In this document: positions 1 through 8,108 of the stretch, piece by piece
Layout of the letters: each line of letters begins with the position of its first letter
Numbering within the stretch: the first letter of the stretch is position 1
Assembly (NCBI RefSeq): GCF_016428595.1
Contig: NZ_JAELVQ010000004.1
Coordinates: 1-64,000, forward strand
Reading direction: 5' to 3'
DNA: 64,000 nucleotides
DNA from: Snuella sedimenti
Lineage (GTDB): Bacteria; Bacteroidota; Bacteroidia; Flavobacteriales; Flavobacteriaceae
The notes under the pieces: model-generated
Told to the model about the DNA's origin: nothing
What the model saw: the letters and a program-made list of their open reading frames with translations, nothing else
Databases searched by the model: none
Position numbers and translations under genes: made by a program

Positions 1-78
1 TTCATTAGATAAATAGGTCGAATTATTATTCTAATATACTGAAAATCAATGCTTTAACCTAATATTCAAGCGATTAAT

Positions 79-107
79 TTGCTGATAGTCAATGAATTAT
101 ATTTTTG
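79..107 (+). promoter_or_regulatory. Bacteroidota-type promoter of the radical SAM gene
   Basis: TTG at 79-81, an 18-nt spacer and TATTTTTG at 100-107 match the Bacteroidota housekeeping promoter (TTG, then TAnnTTTG) exactly. The expected start point near 113 leaves a leader of about 60 nt before the ATG at 175. The 19 nt covering the end of the -7 box and the start region (102-120) recur exactly at 5220-5238. The first 78 bases of the window hold nothing I can recognise. Confidence 0.6.
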
Positions 108-174
108 TCATGTACTAAAATTAATCATGTAAAATAATAACTAATTTAGGGATGCCATTTTATTTGATAATACA

Positions 175-1248
175 ATGAATCCAAAAACCACTATAAAAGG
201 ACGTGGAGCACAGATTAATGTGCCCAATCGTTTCTTTGAGTTAAGTCATGAAATACGTGACGATTTTTTGGAGTTTTGTCGTAAAGAAGGAGAGGTAAGC
301 GATAAAAATAAAACACATTATTTGGAAGTCTTTCCAAAAACCATTGTAAATAAATTAACGAGTCCCGATGTTGGCATGTTGTATTCCATGAACCCTTATC
401 AAGGGTGTGAGCATGGATGTGTTTATTGTTATGCGCGTAATAGTCATGAGTTTTGGGGGTATAGTGCTGGTTTGGATTTTGAGCGACGTATTTTGGTAAA
501 AAAAGACGCGCCCGAATTATTGGAAGCCCTATTGCAAAAGAAAAGCTGGCAGGCTCATCCAATAGTTATGTCTGGTAATACAGATTGTTATCAGCCTGCA
601 GAGAATGAATTTGAAATTACAAGAAAGTGTTTAAGTGTTTTTTTAAAGTATAAGCACCCTGTAGCTATCATTACGAAAAACGCTTTGATACTTCGGGATT
701 TGGATATTTTGAAGGCATTGGCTAAAGATAATTTGATTGGTGTTAATGTGTCAATTACTACTCTGTCTGAAGATACACGACGTATTTTGGAGCCGAGAAC
801 TGCAACTACAAAAAGGCGCCTTGATACGGTTCGGGAATTAAGCAATAGTGGGATTCCGGTTAATGTAATGTTAGCGCCTATTATCCCTTCAATTAATAGT
901 CATGAAATTTTGCATTTAGCCAAGTTGGCTTCAGATCATGGTGCGTCGTCTATAGCGCATACAATAGTACGGTTAAACGGAGCTATTGGGTCACTTTTTA
1001 CGGATTGGATTAAAAAAACCATGCCAGATAGAGCAGAAAAGGTTTTACACCAGATAGAGAGTTGTCATGGTGGTCATTTAAATGATAGCCGTTATGGAGC
1101 AAGGATGCATGGAGAAGGACAGATAGCCAAGCAAATACATGACTTGGTAAGGTTGGCAAAAAGGAAATATTTTAAAGATAAGGGGATGCCAAAGTTGAAT
1201 ACAGAATTATACAAACAATATAAAAACGGTCAGTTAGAATTGTTTTAA
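175..1248 (+). CDS. PA0069-family radical SAM protein
   Basis: A 357-residue protein with a radical SAM cluster motif CxxxCxxC at Cys78, Cys82 and Cys85, inside the stretch GCEHGCVYCYAR. The N-terminal GRGAQINVPNRF stretch is typical of the PA0069 family, relatives of spore photoproduct lyase. The protein should bind a 4Fe-4S cluster and cleave S-adenosylmethionine, but the substrate of this family is not established. It is cytosolic, with no signal peptide. It stands alone, with a promoter directly upstream and convergent with the sulfatase gene. The start at 175 fits the usual N-terminus of the family. The family call is firm; the reaction is unknown. Confidence 0.88.
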   Translation: MNPKTTIKGRGAQINVPNRFFELSHEIRDDFLEFCRKEGEVSDKNKTHYLEVFPKTIVNKLTSPDVGMLYSMNPYQGCEHGCVYCYARNSHEFWGYSAGLDFERRILVKKDAPELLEALLQKKSWQAHPIVMSGNTDCYQPAENEFEITRKCLSVFLKYKHPVAIITKNALILRDLDILKALAKDNLIGVNVSITTLSEDTRRILEPRTATTKRRLDTVRELSNSGIPVNVMLAPIIPSINSHEILHLAKLASDHGASSIAHTIVRLNGAIGSLFTDWIKKTMPDRAEKVLHQIESCHGGHLNDSRYGARMHGEGQIAKQIHDLVRLAKRKYFKDKGMPKLNTELYKQYKNGQLELF

Positions 1249-1441
1249 AGAAGTGAGTTAATTCGATTTGCCTTTTCTGCTAAATTAGCTTGGGTTCGAC
1301 TCGAAATTTGTTGTTTTAAATATAATGTTGCCTAAACAGTTCATAAAGTTAACTGATAATGGTAGTGCATCACATTGAATTTATTTTCAGGATCTCAATA
1401 TTTTTTGTGTTAAGAGATTCTGAAAAAAGGATTAAAAATCA

Positions 1442-3013
1442 TTATAGTTTTACATACTTCTTATTATTAAAAAGGCCATTAATTAAGCTGTTGTCACATG
1501 CTTCAAGAAGTTTGGTTTTAAGTATTTCAAGCTTTTCAGGGTATGAGTTTGCTAGATTGTTTTCTTCGCGATAATCATCAGGCAGATAATAGAGTGCAAA
1601 AACATCCTTTTTTAGGTAAGTTCTAATTTTCCAGCCATCGTTGGTAATAAGGGTAGGTCCTTCAAATGAAGAGTAAACAACAAATTCGTGCTCGGATATT
1701 GGATGTGCACTATTCAGTTCACTATAAAAGGATTTGCCATCGGAAGCAAGGGGTTTTGTGAATCCTGTAATATCGGCTAAGGTAGCTAGGATATCGTAAT
1801 TGGCTGTTAGGCGCTGTGATACTGTCCCGCCTTTTATTCTTTTTGGCCACCTGATGATTAATGGCACTTCTATGCCGCCTTGTAAGTTGCTGCGCTTCAT
1901 ACCTGCTCTGCCATCATTGCCATTAAAAACATCACCTGCCAGTTCACTGTAATATTTGTGTTCTAGATTATCAAAAAAGTCTTTGGTTGTCATATTTGTA
2001 TAGGGCTTATGCACACGGCCTTCTAGAGCGTAATAGATTTCATGACCGTTATCGGAAGTAAATATAACAATGGTATTGTCGTCAATGTCAAGTGCTTTTA
2101 AATGTTGCATAATTTGTCCTACATTATCATCCAGTAAGGTAACCATAGAGGCATATTCTTTTTCTATTTGTGTTAACCGATCGTCATTTTCAAAGGCTGG
2201 GTTTACCTTTGGAATGGATACAGGGCCATGCGGTAATTGTGTTGGAAAGTATAAGAAGAAGGGCTGATCCTTATGTGCGGAGATGAAGTCCAGTGCTTTT
2301 TCCATAAACAAGGTCTGTGAGTAAATCCCTTTGCCCGTCATATCCCAGCGTTGTTTGTAGGAAGCCGACGTTTCAGGTTCATGGGACTTCCCGCAATCTG
2401 CAAGCGTATTACCTTCAATGTGAATGGTTTTTCCGTTTTCAAAAAGAAAAGGCGGATAGAATCCATGGGCACGCACATGGTCTAAATACCCATAATAGTA
2501 ATCCCAACCATGGCGTTTCATTTGTTGGTCCGTAGCTGCAAAACCCCACTCCAGTTTGCCTATTTGTCCTGTAATATATCCAGCTTCCTTGGCTACTTGT
2601 CCTAGAAATATTTGGTTATCGGAAATTGGGGATAGCGTATTGTTTATTGTTGTTTGAATGGAATCGAAAGTCATTCGTCGATTGCTAATATTTTTATAGA
2701 TTCCAGCTGGCGTGATTTCGAATGCTTCTTCGTGGCAATCGTGCTTTCCTGAAATGAGAGAAGCCCGTGATGGTGCACAGAGCATACCAGCGTAAGCATT
2801 TTCAAAGCGTAAGCCTTCTGTGGCCAATTTATCGATATTTGGTGTTTTGATTATGTCTTGACCTTCATGGCTAAGGAGGCCTTTCCCTAAATCATCAGCA
2901 TATATTATAATAATATTGGGTTTGTTGGAATCCTTATCAGATTTGCAATTGTAGTTAAAAACAAAACAGATAAAGATTAATAAAAAGGTGGTTGTTTTTA
3001 GTAGTGATTTCAT
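1442..3013 (-). CDS. Lipoprotein sulfatase (S1 family)
   Basis: A 523-residue sulfatase of the formylglycine-dependent type. The maturation motif C-x-P-S-R is present as Cys79-Ala-Pro-Ser-Arg83, the cysteine to be converted to formylglycine by a maturase. The metal-binding Asp40-Asp41 pair (YADDLG) precedes it and FTSDNGHE supplies later metal ligands. The N-terminus is a lipoprotein signal with a lipobox cysteine at residue 23 (NYNC), so the enzyme should be anchored in the periplasm or on the surface. It lies apart from the glycosidase operon at 12.5 kb but could remove sulfate esters from the same or another algal glycan. The substrate cannot be told from sequence alone. The gene is monocistronic, 57 bp downstream of the acetoacetyl-CoA synthetase gene. 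Confidence 0.9.
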   Translation of the reverse strand: MKSLLKTTTFLLIFICFVFNYNCKSDKDSNKPNIIIIYADDLGKGLLSHEGQDIIKTPNIDKLATEGLRFENAYAGMLCAPSRASLISGKHDCHEEAFEITPAGIYKNISNRRMTFDSIQTTINNTLSPISDNQIFLGQVAKEAGYITGQIGKLEWGFAATDQQMKRHGWDYYYGYLDHVRAHGFYPPFLFENGKTIHIEGNTLADCGKSHEPETSASYKQRWDMTGKGIYSQTLFMEKALDFISAHKDQPFFLYFPTQLPHGPVSIPKVNPAFENDDRLTQIEKEYASMVTLLDDNVGQIMQHLKALDIDDNTIVIFTSDNGHEIYYALEGRVHKPYTNMTTKDFFDNLEHKYYSELAGDVFNGNDGRAGMKRSNLQGGIEVPLIIRWPKRIKGGTVSQRLTANYDILATLADITGFTKPLASDGKSFYSELNSAHPISEHEFVVYSSFEGPTLITNDGWKIRTYLKKDVFALYYLPDDYREENNLANSYPEKLEILKTKLLEACDNSLINGLFNNKKYVKL

Positions 3014-3070
3014 AAGGTGAATTAAAATAATACAGTATTCTGCTATGTTTTAAAGGTAATTTCAAGAATT

Positions 3071-5035
3071 TTAAATTTGTTTCGCAAACTGTAAAAAGAA
3101 ATCGATTGATTCTGGATTTTTCATAGAATCAATGTTAATGGATTTTTCTATCGGCATTTTTAGTAAGATTTTTTTAACCGGGGCTTCCATTTTTTTCCCG
3201 CTTATGGTATAAGGTATGTCTGTAACCTCAATGATCTCGTCTGGTACATGTCTGGGCGAATATTCTTTTTTAAGAAGCCCGTTTATTTGGTTTTTTACAG
3301 TATCGGTTAACTTATAAGTGGGTTTCATTTTTACAAATAGTGGCATATAATGGTTGCCGCCTTCTAGTTCAAGATTAACAATAAGGGAATCTTCAATAGT
3401 GTCAATTTTGTTGATACTTCTATAGATTTCACTCGTGCCTATTCTAATACCGTGACGGTTTAATGTTGCGTCCGATCGGCCATAGATAACCAGGCCGTTT
3501 GTTTTTGAATTGATCTTTATGAAATCACCATGCCGCCATTTGCCCGGAAAATGTTCAAAGTAGCTCGCTTTATAGCGTTCTTTATTAGGGTCGTTCCAAA
3601 AATAAATAGGCATGGATGGCATTGGTTTGTCAATGACCATTTCACCGAGATCGTCCACTACCGGTTGCCCATCATCGTTGTAGGCATAAAGCGACACGCC
3701 CAAGGCTCTACACTGTATTTCACTAGGGTAAACTGCGTAAAAAGGAGTGCCGCCAACAAAGGCTGTACAAACATCGGTACCGCCTGCCATAGAACAGAGC
3801 CATACATCAGATTTAATATTTTTATAGACATATTCAAATGCTTCGTATGGTAAAGGCGCCCCAGTAGAGCTAATTGAACGTATGGAGGACAAGTTACAGT
3901 TATTTTTTGGTGCAATCTTATTTTTCATACTGGCTACTAAAAATGGTGCACTGGTGCCAAAATGATTAATTTTAACGTTTTCTGAAAATGCCCATAGCTT
4001 GTAAAAATCAGGATAGGTTGGCGATCCGTCGTATAAAACAATAGTTGCTCCCATTAATAAAGCAGATTGTAAAAAATTCCACATCATCCATCCTGTGGTG
4101 GTATACCAAAAATAGTGTTCTCCTTTATGTACATCATTGTGGAAAGCCATATACTTAAGGTGTTCCAATAAAATGCCACCATGGGAGTGCACAATGGCTT
4201 TGGGTAAACCGGTTGTTCCCGAAGAGTATAGCACCCAGATAGGGTGATTAAAGTCTACCGGTTCGAAAACCAATTCGCCACCATCAGTTTTAAATATAGT
4301 ATGAATGTCTATAAAGTCTTTTGGGAAACCTGATACATCCTCTTTTTTTAAATAAGGAAGCACAATAACCTTTTCTAAAGTAGGTAAAGCACTGGCAATG
4401 TTATTCGCAACAGTTGTTTTGTCGTGTGGTTTACCGTTATAAAAATAGCCATCAACTGTTATAAAAACTTTAGGTTTAATTTGGGCAAACCTGTCTATAA
4501 CACTTTCGGTTCCAAAATCGGGTGAGGTACTCGACCAGATAGCTCCAATGGCGTTAACAGCCAGAAACGAAATGGTGGCCTCTGGAACATTAGGTAAAAA
4601 AGCAACAACACAGTCGCCTTTAGTGACACCTATCGATTTTAAGTAAGTAGCCATAGATGCTACTTTTTTCTTTAAATCCTTCCAAGATAATTCTGAATAA
4701 TCACCTTGCTCATTCCCAAAAATAATTGCCGATTGCTCAAGTTGGGCATGTCTAAAAATGTGTTCTGAATAATTTAATCGGGCGCCATCAAACCATTTAA
4801 AATCTGGCATAGTAGTCGTTTCTAAAACAGACTTGTATGGACTGTGGGCAATAATGTTAAAATAATCCCAAAGACTTTCCCAAAAATCTCCAATATTATC
4901 AACAGACCACTGCCATATTTCTTCGTAGGAATTAAAATATATGTTGCGATTATCTGCCAACCAGTTTCGATATTTAAATAGATGGCTCTTTTCTTTAAAG
5001 GGCGTTGAGCCTTCCCATAGTTTATTGTCTGACAT
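3071..5035 (-). CDS. aacS: Acetoacetyl-CoA synthetase
   Basis: A 654-residue member of the ANL adenylating superfamily, of acetoacetate-CoA ligase length. It would activate acetoacetate with ATP and CoA to acetoacetyl-CoA in the cytosol, linking ketone bodies to acetyl-CoA or polymer metabolism. The AMP-binding signature YSSGTTGLPK is at residues 270-279, an acetyl-CoA-synthetase-type N-terminal domain precedes it, and the C-terminal lid carries the YTISGKKMEAPVKK stretch with its catalytic lysine. The N-terminal WEGSTPFKEKS region is unlike acetyl-CoA synthetase and favours the acetoacetate subfamily. The ATG at 5035 is preceded on its strand by a TTTTTTGTCATGTATTAA block that resembles the leader of the radical SAM gene. 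Confidence 0.85.
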   Translation of the reverse strand: MSDNKLWEGSTPFKEKSHLFKYRNWLADNRNIYFNSYEEIWQWSVDNIGDFWESLWDYFNIIAHSPYKSVLETTTMPDFKWFDGARLNYSEHIFRHAQLEQSAIIFGNEQGDYSELSWKDLKKKVASMATYLKSIGVTKGDCVVAFLPNVPEATISFLAVNAIGAIWSSTSPDFGTESVIDRFAQIKPKVFITVDGYFYNGKPHDKTTVANNIASALPTLEKVIVLPYLKKEDVSGFPKDFIDIHTIFKTDGGELVFEPVDFNHPIWVLYSSGTTGLPKAIVHSHGGILLEHLKYMAFHNDVHKGEHYFWYTTTGWMMWNFLQSALLMGATIVLYDGSPTYPDFYKLWAFSENVKINHFGTSAPFLVASMKNKIAPKNNCNLSSIRSISSTGAPLPYEAFEYVYKNIKSDVWLCSMAGGTDVCTAFVGGTPFYAVYPSEIQCRALGVSLYAYNDDGQPVVDDLGEMVIDKPMPSMPIYFWNDPNKERYKASYFEHFPGKWRHGDFIKINSKTNGLVIYGRSDATLNRHGIRIGTSEIYRSINKIDTIEDSLIVNLELEGGNHYMPLFVKMKPTYKLTDTVKNQINGLLKKEYSPRHVPDEIIEVTDIPYTISGKKMEAPVKKILLKMPIEKSINIDSMKNPESIDFFLQFAKQI

Positions 5036-5100
5036 TTTATAAAATTGGTCTTAATACATGACAAAAAATGAAATTTCTATTATTGAATTCGTTCAAAACA

Positions 5101-5208
5101 CTTCAATGTTTTAACTAAACACATGGTTGCTCTGCCTCTTCGAGCGCAGTCGAGAGGTTTTTATCAATATAATCAATAATAAAGAGGTCTCGACCTGACA
5201 TTGAAAAG
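5101..5208. repeat. Imperfect palindromic intergenic repeat
   Basis: This lies in the 451-bp gap between aacS and the 42-codon ORF. An inner palindrome at 5135-5157 has CCTCT and AGAGG ends around TTCGAGCGCAGTCGA. An outer pair of TTCAATGT and ACATTGAA sits at about 5102 and 5197, and a partial copy of the inner arm (AGAGGTCTCGACC) occurs near 5183-5195. The pattern resembles short dispersed palindromes of Bacteroidota genomes, but only one clear copy is in the window. The rest of the gap (5239-5457) is AT-rich and shows no gene. Confidence 0.45.
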
Positions 5209-5219
5209 CATTTGAAAAG

Positions 5220-5238
5220 TTTTTGTCATGTACTAAAA
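5220..5238 (+). repeat. 19-bp repeat of the leader motif TTTTTGTCATGTACTAAAA
   Basis: An exact copy of bases 102-120, which in that place cover the end of a -7 box and the start region of the radical SAM gene. A close relative lies on the minus strand at 5051-5068 just before aacS. No gene follows this copy directly, so it may be part of a mobile or promoter-derived repeat rather than an active promoter. Confidence 0.5.
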
Positions 5239-5457
5239 AAATTGGTGTTAAATATAAGCAATCTTCAATCAAAAGCGTATTGGTTTTGAATAATGAAAGA
5301 AAAAGTAAAGGCATTAATTGGTTGTGTAAATGATTATATAAATGGGGTAAATGTTAAAAAAATATGCATTTTGTCGATTTAATATGTTTTTAATCTGATA
5401 TCCCAAGAAAATGTTTCATATTTACAATCCCCAAAGAAACCTAATAATTATAGATTT

Positions 5458-5489
5458 CCCCAAATCTACCATAAATTTAAAGGCTTATG
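5458..5489 (+). promoter_or_regulatory. Leader block complementary to the three sRNA-like units
   Basis: CCCCAAATCTACCATAAA at 5458-5475 is identical to the plus strand of the first two repeats at 28.65-28.92 kb, and so complementary to RNA made there from the minus strand. After it come a C-to-T change (a G-U pair in an RNA duplex), TTAA, an interrupted part holding AAAGG, and CTTATG, where ATG is the start of the 42-codon ORF. A second site, CAAATCTACC, lies inside the ORF at 5500-5509. A 6-bp inverted repeat (AGATTT/AAATCT, 5452-5467) overlaps the block, and TAGATTTC at 5451-5458 is one base off a -7 box. Confidence 0.55.
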
Positions 5490-5615
5490 AATTTTGCAGC
5501 AAATCTACCTGAACAACCTACAAATGAAGACAGCAAATTCAAAGAAACATTGCGTGAGCAGATCCAGTTTTTTAAGGGGTTGCTGTATTTGACAAAAAAA
5601 GTATTCTCCTTATAA
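5487..5615 (+). CDS. 42-residue hypothetical small protein
   Basis: An open frame of 42 codons starting with ATG at 5487 and ending TAA at 5613-5615, overlapping the 3' end of the convergent ABC transporter gene by 6 bp. The peptide starts MNFAANLPEQPTNEDSKF, a polar acidic half, and ends with the basic-hydrophobic stretch FFKGLLYLTKKVFSL, which could form an amphipathic helix. AAAGG lies 3 bases before the ATG as a possible ribosome site. I do not recognise the family. Support for its being real comes from the conserved leader block right before the start codon. It could be a regulated small protein, a membrane-active peptide of a type I toxin-like pair, or a decayed remnant. Confidence 0.45.
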   Translation: MNFAANLPEQPTNEDSKFKETLREQIQFFKGLLYLTKKVFSL

Positions 5616-7295
5616 TCCTTTTGGAATAGCGTTTATTAATTTTTTGGTATAGGCTTTTTTAGGTGTGTTGTAAATGGTGTCAGCATCATCTAGTTCTTCA
5701 ATTTGTCCCTTATTCATTACCAGTAGTTGATCGGACATGTATTTTACAACGGCTAGGTCATGTGAAATAAAAATATAAGTAAATCCGAAACTTTCCTTAA
5801 GTTCGTTAAGTAAATTTAGTACTTGTGCCTGAACCGAGATGTCAAGTGCAGAAACCGATTCATCGCAAACAACAAGTTTTGGTTGTAAGGCGATGGTTCT
5901 TGCTATACCGATGCGTTGTCTTTGCCCACCGGAGAATTCGTGTGGGTATCTATTAAAATAAGCTTCAGACAGACCCACCCGATCTAATATATCGATGACC
6001 TTATCTTTGCGCTCCTTATCTGAATTAAACAGTTTGTGCACTTTCATAGGTTCCATAATGGCTTCGCCAACCGGGATTCTTGGGTTCAGGGATGCGTAAG
6101 GATCCTGAAAAATGATCTGGATATCTTTTCGAAGTACTTTTACTGCCGAATTAGACAGTTTGGTAATATCGGTGCCTTTATATAAAATTTGTCCCGATGT
6201 AGCTTTGTCTAATTGAAGAATGGCATTACCCAAAGTGGATTTCCCGCAACCGGATTCACCAACTAGTCCCAGCGTTTCTCCTTCGTATACCTTAAAACTA
6301 ACATTATTAACGGCTTTAAAGGATTTCGGTTTTGTAAACCACCCGGATTTGGAGAAGTATTCCTTTTCAACATTAATGATTTCCAATAACGGTTGCTGGT
6401 TGTATAGGGCTTTGTGTCTCTCTTTTCGATCTTCAGGGCTTACAATATCATGTTGTGTTGTATTGTTTAGGTAATCTTGAATTGTAGGCAGTACTTTTAA
6501 ACGTGTTTTTAATGAAGGCCGTGAGTTTATAAGCGCTTTTGTATAATTATGCTGAGGTGTTTTAAAAATACTACTTACATTGCCTTGTTCTACAATCTTA
6601 CCTTTATACATGACCAAAACACGATTGGCTATTTCAGAAATTAATGCCAGATCGTGGGTGATAAAAATGATGCTCATTTTGGTTTGCTCCTGTAAACTTT
6701 TAAGAAGTGTAATAATGTCTTTTTGTACAGTAACATCTAAGGCAGTTGTTGGTTCATCTGCAATTAATATATCGGGTTTGCAGGCAATGGCCATGGCAAT
6801 CATAACCCGCTGTTTTTGACCACCCGATATTTCATGTGGGTAGGCGTTATAAATACGTTTTGGTTCGGGAAGTTTTACCTGTTCGAAAAGGGTTATGGTT
6901 TCGTTTTTTGCTTGTTCTTGTGTTAGCTGCGTATGTTGTAATAAAATTTCAATGACTTGTTTCCCGCATGTCATAGACGGATTTAAAGAACTCATGGGTT
7001 CTTGAAATATCATCGCAATTTTCTTGCCGCGTATTTGTTGAAGGTTTTTTGGGGAAAGTGTGGTTAAATCTGTTTCGTTATATATAATGCTACCGGATGT
7101 TATGCTTGATATTTTCTTTGGAAGTAGGTTTAAAATGGCCAAAGAAGAAACCGATTTTCCCGATCCAGATTCACCAACAATACCCAGTATTTCATTTTTA
7201 TTGAGGTGGTACGAAATAGTGTGAATTACTTCATTATTCCCAAAAGAAATAGAAAGGTCTTTAATGCTTAAAATAGGGTTTGATTTCATGGTCAT
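5610..7295 (-). CDS. ABC transporter with two ATPase domains (Dpp/Opp-YejF type)
   Basis: About 561 residues from the start chosen here; ATG codons at 7295 and 7289 precede the conserved KSNPILSIKDLSISF, whereas the longer frame from 7334 adds an unlikely cysteine-bearing leader. Two complete ATP-binding cassettes lie in tandem. Each has a Walker A (GESGSGKS and GESGCGKS), a signature (SGGQKQR and SGGQRQR) and a Walker B (LIADEPTTALD and VVCDESVSALD). This is the fused DppD-DppF arrangement of peptide or nickel importers such as YejF. It would energise uptake through separate permease and binding proteins, none of which is encoded here. The cytosolic protein stands alone as an orphan ATPase gene. 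Confidence 0.88.
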   Translation of the reverse strand: MTMKSNPILSIKDLSISFGNNEVIHTISYHLNKNEILGIVGESGSGKSVSSLAILNLLPKKISSITSGSIIYNETDLTTLSPKNLQQIRGKKIAMIFQEPMSSLNPSMTCGKQVIEILLQHTQLTQEQAKNETITLFEQVKLPEPKRIYNAYPHEISGGQKQRVMIAMAIACKPDILIADEPTTALDVTVQKDIITLLKSLQEQTKMSIIFITHDLALISEIANRVLVMYKGKIVEQGNVSSIFKTPQHNYTKALINSRPSLKTRLKVLPTIQDYLNNTTQHDIVSPEDRKERHKALYNQQPLLEIINVEKEYFSKSGWFTKPKSFKAVNNVSFKVYEGETLGLVGESGCGKSTLGNAILQLDKATSGQILYKGTDITKLSNSAVKVLRKDIQIIFQDPYASLNPRIPVGEAIMEPMKVHKLFNSDKERKDKVIDILDRVGLSEAYFNRYPHEFSGGQRQRIGIARTIALQPKLVVCDESVSALDISVQAQVLNLLNELKESFGFTYIFISHDLAVVKYMSDQLLVMNKGQIEELDDADTIYNTPKKAYTKKLINAIPKGL

Positions 7296-7394
7296 GGCTT
7301 TGTTCCCAACTCTAATTGAACAGAAAAAATACACAAATAATCACTTCTCTTTGTCAGTTTTGACAATGATTTCATTAGGGTAAAAAATGAATGT

Positions 7395-8108
7395 TTATAT
7401 ATGTTTAATTTCATCATCTGTTAAGAGATCATCTCCTCTAAGGCGTAATAATATTTGCGCCACGGCAATTGTATCTTTTTCACAATATACAATAATACGG
7501 TCTATATCATTTTCTTCGTAGTAAACTCGGTAGACTTCGCTTCCGTCTATGTCGTCTTTAGGGGACGGTACACCCAAAACATTGGTAAGCAATTTTAGGG
7601 AGGTGTAGGCTTTGTAGTCGCCAAACTTCCAGAGCTCCAGGGTGTCCAAATGTGGCACTTCCCAAGGTTTTTTTCCAAATAAGTTAAGTTTATAGGGTAA
7701 TTCGATGTTGTTAATTATCATACGTCGGGCAATATATGGAAAGTCGAATTCTTTTCCATTATGCGCACAGAGTAAATGTTTTGTTTGACTAAAATGTGAG
7801 ATCAGTAAATTTTTAAAGTCGTTTAGAAGGTGTTTTTCATCGCCATGAAATGATGTTACCCGAAACGTTCTTTCTTCACCTTGAAAGCTAAAATAACCAA
7901 CTGATATACAAACGATCTTACCAAATTCGGCCCAAATACCAGCGCGATCGTAAAAGTCCTCAGGGGTAAACTCATCTTTACGCTGGTATTGTGTTTTCTG
8001 TTCCCAAAGCGTTTGCTTTGTTGTATCTAAATCAGAGAAATGTTGTGTTTCTGGAACGGTTTCAATGTCCAGAAAGAGTATGTTTTCTAAGTTAAGTTTG
8101 CGGATCAT
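7395..8108 (-). CDS. PolB-like 3'-5' exonuclease (RNase H fold)
   Basis: A 237-residue predicted exonuclease of the DEDD superfamily. The ExoI motif is FLDIETVP with Asp13 and Glu15. Later acidic residues lie in AHNGKEFDFPYIARR (ExoII) and in the CEKDTIAVAQ region near the C-terminus (ExoIII). It resembles the stand-alone 3'-5' exonuclease domain related to family B DNA polymerases. The start codon overlaps the stop of the upstream serine hydrolase gene by 4 bp (ATGA), so the two are probably translated together, although no functional tie is evident. The substrate, DNA or RNA, is not determined. Confidence 0.82.
   Translation of the reverse strand: MIRKLNLENILFLDIETVPETQHFSDLDTTKQTLWEQKTQYQRKDEFTPEDFYDRAGIWAEFGKIVCISVGYFSFQGEERTFRVTSFHGDEKHLLNDFKNLLISHFSQTKHLLCAHNGKEFDFPYIARRMIINNIELPYKLNLFGKKPWEVPHLDTLELWKFGDYKAYTSLKLLTNVLGVPSPKDDIDGSEVYRVYYEENDIDRIIVYCEKDTIAVAQILLRLRGDDLLTDDEIKHI

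Noticed and set aside
1387-1423. Terminator between the radical SAM gene and the sulfatase gene
   Set aside because: TCAGGATCTC and GAGATTCTGA form a stem, but no T run follows on either strand; only an inverted repeat can be claimed.
5111-5314. 67-codon minus-strand frame between aacS and the 42-codon ORF
   Set aside because: It runs through the palindromic repeat, shows no signal, and its composition is that of random AT-rich DNA.
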